The translations under genes and the position numbers were made by a program. The notes below the pieces were generated by a model. It was not told the origin of the DNA. It did not search any database and saw only the letters and a list, made by a program, of their open reading frames with translations. Below are positions 41,001 to 41,206 of a DNA stretch of 41,206 bases, piece by piece. The stretch lies in assembly GCA_013821315.1 (NCBI GenBank), contig JACDHA010000012.1, positions 1 through 41,206 on the forward strand, written 5' to 3'. The DNA is from Candidatus Dependentiae bacterium. GTDB lineage: Bacteria > Babelota > Babeliae > Babelales > Babelaceae. Numbering within the stretch: position 1 is the stretch's first letter; every line of letters starts with the position of its first letter.

Positions 41001-41206
41001 CAATGGCAAATTTACTGTTATAGGATCAACTGGCAATACTACCATTGGCGGAACACTTAACGTAACTGGTGCTACTACTCTTACTGGAGCAACTGCTCTT
41101 ACAGCTTTAGGAGCAACATCCCCTGGAGTAGTACATGCTGCAGCCACCACAGGTGCTCTAAGCTCTTCGTTAATAGTTGACGCTGATATTACAACAGGTA
41201 CTATTT
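32023..41206 (+). CDS. Giant repetitive tail-fibre-like surface lipoprotein, incomplete at right edge
   Basis: More than 3060 codons, open to the window end. Residues 1-20 (MKLFTYYSIILGLAACLLSC) form a lipoprotein signal, C20 being the likely lipidated Cys. A unique part to about 190 follows. VGIGTDSPTQALDVHGNIVV (269) and LGIGTHMPNAALDVQGD (417) are motifs of phage tail proteins that carry peptidase S74 chaperones. About 570-1260 holds tandem 81- and 43-residue units with RD-NG-FSAGTITANL and GDVTGTQ-T-V-SVGG. About 1510-1790 resembles a pectin-lyase-type beta-helix (VIVVGPGVYSETTIQLKPYV). Then come GDLTGLLNDDHPQYL (2122) and FSRSDHQHAHGDQPGG (2202), both phage-fibre signatures, and modules starting GDTMTG at about 2250, 2417, 2670 and 2949. 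Composition is Ala, Thr, Gly, Asn and Ser. Trimeric fibre or adhesin is inferred; the C-terminus, perhaps an S74 chaperone, is not visible. Confidence 0.85.
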   Translation, partial: MKLFTYYSIILGLAACLLSCSNSISLNSSDYVITTLTTQDNTKSLKAPSLSLSDLKRVAQSPNTHWVYVPNEVKQALRESGQWSTSALKTDLSPSFLDLLPILENQSDVTSYEKITKALSCILDKPLQKSPCSSKLAHPILEKYHQTLLNGDASLSVTTKMCKTSQQPRYSVINNLLVKKCLKAKSIIAHSLAVQDKATIKGSLISNSISSNTGTFSDLTVSGTLSAPNFIVPDISAITSATPLNIPNTIVKRDDTGSFAASILKSTQVGIGTDSPTQALDVHGNIVVNGSIMVMPNTTVKSPGAYDVLVPVGTVSAQNLLASDDITAQTAHLGTTNTGSLTATGSVNFTSFSEGLLHTDTLGNVSSSLLATKNINDAAITDSKLASSVGSTGQPNSFVKLDNQGNFAANSIETTTLGIGTHMPNAALDVQGDALISGALTVGTFNVSTLNAPNISTPGNITSNTGDIKALQGSISGASLISSGPLTAGASTLGTTTTQGLANTGAFSTTGPINFNSLPQGLVHTDALGVVSSALLTTADINNRVITDTKLASPVSSTGQANSFVKLDGQGDFAAHTITANLLGNATTATLAAQVSGQTPLSNAGAVVQRDNNGDFAAGTITASLTGNATTATTAATATDFTGTLSGEVTGPQSNTQVVSVAGVPANLLASGATLANAATDTNTFQAVVKRDSNGNFSAGLITADLAGNASTAVSAGSATSFSGILNGDVTGTQNNTQVISVGGLTANLVSSGATLANAATDANTAFTLVKRDTNGNFSAGAITANLLGNADTATLAAAVAGQTSANNANTVVQRDNNGDFSAGTITANLTGTATNAVNFTDDLAGEVTGPQGATVVSSISGVSGNSLAIGATLANEATSSNTDNSIVRRDAFGGFSAGLITGTVSTALEAQNVLGQTPLSISGTVVQRDDTGGFSAGTITAALNGNASTATIADTVSGQTSANIGNTVVQRGTNGDFSAGTITANLNGTAINAINFTGNLAGEVTGPQGATVVSSISGVSGNSIASGATLANNATFNNVASTLVKRDDSGNFTAGTIAATLAGNADTATTATTVSGQTPTNNPGSVVQRDSNGNFSANIITASLQGNADTATNFTGLLSGDVTGTQLASVVSFVGGLPTNNIVTGVNLANSATPANGFGTLVQRDGNGDFTAGTITAHLAGTADTALTAANFSGTLSGDVTGTQNNTKVASVGGKTATTVASAVTQVQAASSLSDPGTLVLRDEQGSFSANIITANLTGNASGNVNKLGDSMSGPLSITPSSETALTVTGAPATPAIRVIPEGNSKGIVIESTLENALEVNVNKFTVSGSNGNTSIAGTLAVGGATQLNLSSGIVHADSTGILSSSPIVNADIGANAGIEYTKLALAGSITNNDIAANAAISDSKLAQIITPGKVALSATNGTPDNQINTLVSRDSFGNFAASTITANVVGNITGTGNLTTLNAGNTTITGPVALSGTTSTLSVDGITQFNNSVSFAQNIPGIAQNTLIVTKGPLSGPNEFNAINTALASITDNSAIKRYVIVVGPGVYSETTIQLKPYVSIRGESTNACIIQAASTNQDLIIGTPNASLEKLTFTGATGPGNAAIVYNGGGFFDIVRCNFLSNTIHIKQDSLQGISVVSLISCTIDPLSNFSTGFQVSNTGTNTFSLLGLYGVNWLALANSYSPTFDLVNLNGTGSICIGSGIFAGSAVSVLGGNAFVVRNGAALQIDGMTLTAFNKALYLTDEGVGPNLNVIGVYASGNTTNIQIDHPAATGSVSGVVDRSKIVIDPSANISLLLSDPVNAATVAIGPIIAGNSIATQTNIAPQIFYGSNTGTQSGGEVVTINGTTVTLSAGTGYLMVQNATTTDLKYVEWPQQDITLPLNQTNYIFVTKDGVITYAQARPSSISTIILGIITTNTTTVDYIQQTKRQGDHTATLLDTAWRQAIGNLYISGSIVTQNSTMPLQLDVTQGRYYYSTHEYLPTGGTAVTWTPYYHSSTGGFTTNTPTNTLDGNYDNSTGTLAPIPSGQFARHSLYIVANGNPDGTDHYMFVYAQTTYNTLIEAENGAIPNPPSTFTSNIALIASVIVTNDPVTGIAIASIRQEQPRLTFKASSMSGVTNHGDLTGLLNDDHPQYLLVTGARSMIGNLDLGANNITNVGLIDNINLNTLSNRLVPTGADPLPTGTSVTIGITNQPGIANSFSRSDHQHAHGDQPGGTLHALATTTIAGFMSAADKANLDNINPASFVQKSGDTMTGELVISPSAGTALVVNGQAGAPALLVNAETTSTGIAIGNTSGSALSVNTDKFIVQGSTGNTTIAGTLSVQGDTALTALGATSPGLVHAASGTGSLTSSLLVDGDIALGTISDNKLNSPVTSSSINNSLVKRDGSGSFFANTITANTFNGSLSGAASLNVLKTGDTMTGQLTVSPLSGGGIIVNSTANNAGVTINGSANAPALLVTPESASDGISIEATTGNALKINTNKFTVLGTTGDTSIAGTLSVTGATRLASLGATSPGLVHAASGTGALTSSLLVDGDITLGTISDNKLNSPVTSSSINNSLVKRDGSGSFSANTITANTFNGDLNGTATGATNFNGTLSGDVTGTQGATVVSMIGGQSANAVANATQTVSNAQSTNTGGTLVLRDGTGNFAAGTITASLTGAASLNVLKAGDTMTDTLTIMPPLNHSALIAVGATGTNNSGPVISLTQNSNPIGLAITSTAGNALTVNNTNFIVEANGNTTIAGNLGVLGTPTFSQLASTSGNLVHANSNGTLSSSSLVNSDVAANAAISYSKLNLAGSILGSDIAEATIPDSKLSSLVSSANTSNSLVKRDSSGSFAANTITAFSFVGPLTGNASSATNFTGTLAGDVTGTQTATTVNSVGGQSAANIANTTVTVNNATAANTAGTLVLRDGTGNFSAGTITANLTGNVTGNLTGNTSGSAALNVLKSGDAMTGALSITTTAASITPLTLTPQANSTGLSIGATSGNALNINNGKFTVIGSTGNTTIGGTLNVTGATTLTGATALTALGATSPGVVHAAATTGALSSSLIVDADITTGTI
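33733..35790 (+). repeat. Tandem 81- and about 43-codon repeats inside the giant gene
   Basis: Units begin with (V/L)V(K/Q)RD-NG-F(S/A)AG-IT. Two adjacent long units at about 33845 and 34088 are exactly 81 codons each and align end to end (GDVTGTQ-N-TQV-SV, then SGATLANAATD). Shorter units of about 43 codons replace the GDVTG half with V(S/A)GQT. Alternation of the two types continues to about 35790. The repeats keep the protein pattern more than the bases, so they are old rather than newly copied. Confidence 0.85.
39019..39234 (+). repeat. Direct repeat, copy 1
   Basis: 216 bases that recur at 39553-39768 with no gaps and roughly nine in ten bases matching by eye. The offset of 534 bases is 178 codons, so the frame is kept. 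It codes for LGATSPGLVHAASGTGSLTS through NTITANTFNG. Substitutions are mostly silent. Confidence 0.88.
39553..39768 (+). repeat. Direct repeat, copy 2
   Basis: Second copy of the 216-base unit at 39019-39234. The intervening part (39235-39552) also resembles the sequence upstream of copy 1 at protein level, so the duplicated module is about 178 codons. A more diverged third copy begins at 41107 (LGATSPGVVHAAATTGALSS) and is cut by the window edge. Confidence 0.88.

Noticed and set aside
32023-41206. Prophage or phage tail module
   Set aside because: Tail-fibre-like sequence is clear, but no capsid, portal, terminase, tail tape, lysis or integrase gene is present, and the protein carries a bacterial lipoprotein signal.
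32023-41206. Variable target of a diversity-generating retroelement
   Set aside because: No reverse transcriptase, template repeat or adenine-specific substitutions were seen in the window; the C-terminus, where such a target would lie, is not available.

Overview
The window is an AT-rich stretch of a bacterial chromosome that reads well with the standard bacterial code. It is densely packed, with many 4-base ATGA overlaps, frequent perfect stem-loop terminators between convergent genes, and an unusually high share of genes for exported proteins of unknown function. Gram-negative traits (MCE lipid-transport protein, type II secretion pseudopilins, lipobox proteins) combine with nucleoside-salvage kinases, an archaeal-type valyl-tRNA synthetase and toxin-antitoxin genes. 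My best guess is an intracellular or symbiotic lineage such as Candidatus Dependentiae (TM6). This is inference from gene content; there is no rRNA gene in the window to confirm it.

Layout. 1-5.7 kb: the 5' end of secA, pgeF, an orphan ribbon-helix-helix antitoxin-like gene, the division cluster (ftsQ-like)-ftsA-ftsZ, and rlmB. 5.8-9.2 kb (plus): an exported small heat-shock-like protein, alanine racemase, a deoxynucleoside kinase and an exported pentapeptide-repeat protein. 9.2-11.5 kb (minus): a small exported protein, tyrS and a site-2-protease-like membrane protein that has lost its metal-binding residues. 11.7-14.7 kb (plus): valS and ybeY. 14.7-18.1 kb: exported or membrane proteins of unknown function around trmH. 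18.2-24.4 kb (minus): one probable operon gspF-G-H-I-J-K followed by an MCE protein with a beta-barrel-like tail. 24.4-29.7 kb: two unknown exported proteins, tdk, radA, a HigBA-type toxin-antitoxin pair, a VanX-like dipeptidase with a changed catalytic residue, and a 41-codon membrane protein gene.

29.8-41.2 kb (plus): the most unusual part. A secreted protein with a caspase-like His/Cys dyad (H312, C396) is followed by a giant open frame that starts at 32023 behind a perfect ribosome binding site and is still open at the right edge after more than 3060 codons. It has a lipoprotein signal, a pectin-lyase-like beta-helix, and hundreds of residues of repeats typical of phage tail fibres. No phage structural, packaging or integration gene accompanies it, so I read it as a cell-surface fibre or adhesin built from tail-fibre modules.

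How the genes fit together: division and wall genes (fts cluster, alr, VanX-like, possibly pgeF), salvage of deoxynucleosides (dNK and Tdk), translation and RNA modification (tyrS, valS, rlmB, trmH, ybeY), and an export and envelope programme (secA, gsp operon, MCE protein) that could serve the many signal-peptide proteins. No intergenic stretch above 300 bases lacks a feature except that 29447-29820 holds only a terminator, a small ORF, a hairpin and a weak promoter. No tRNA, rRNA, insertion sequence or CRISPR array was seen.
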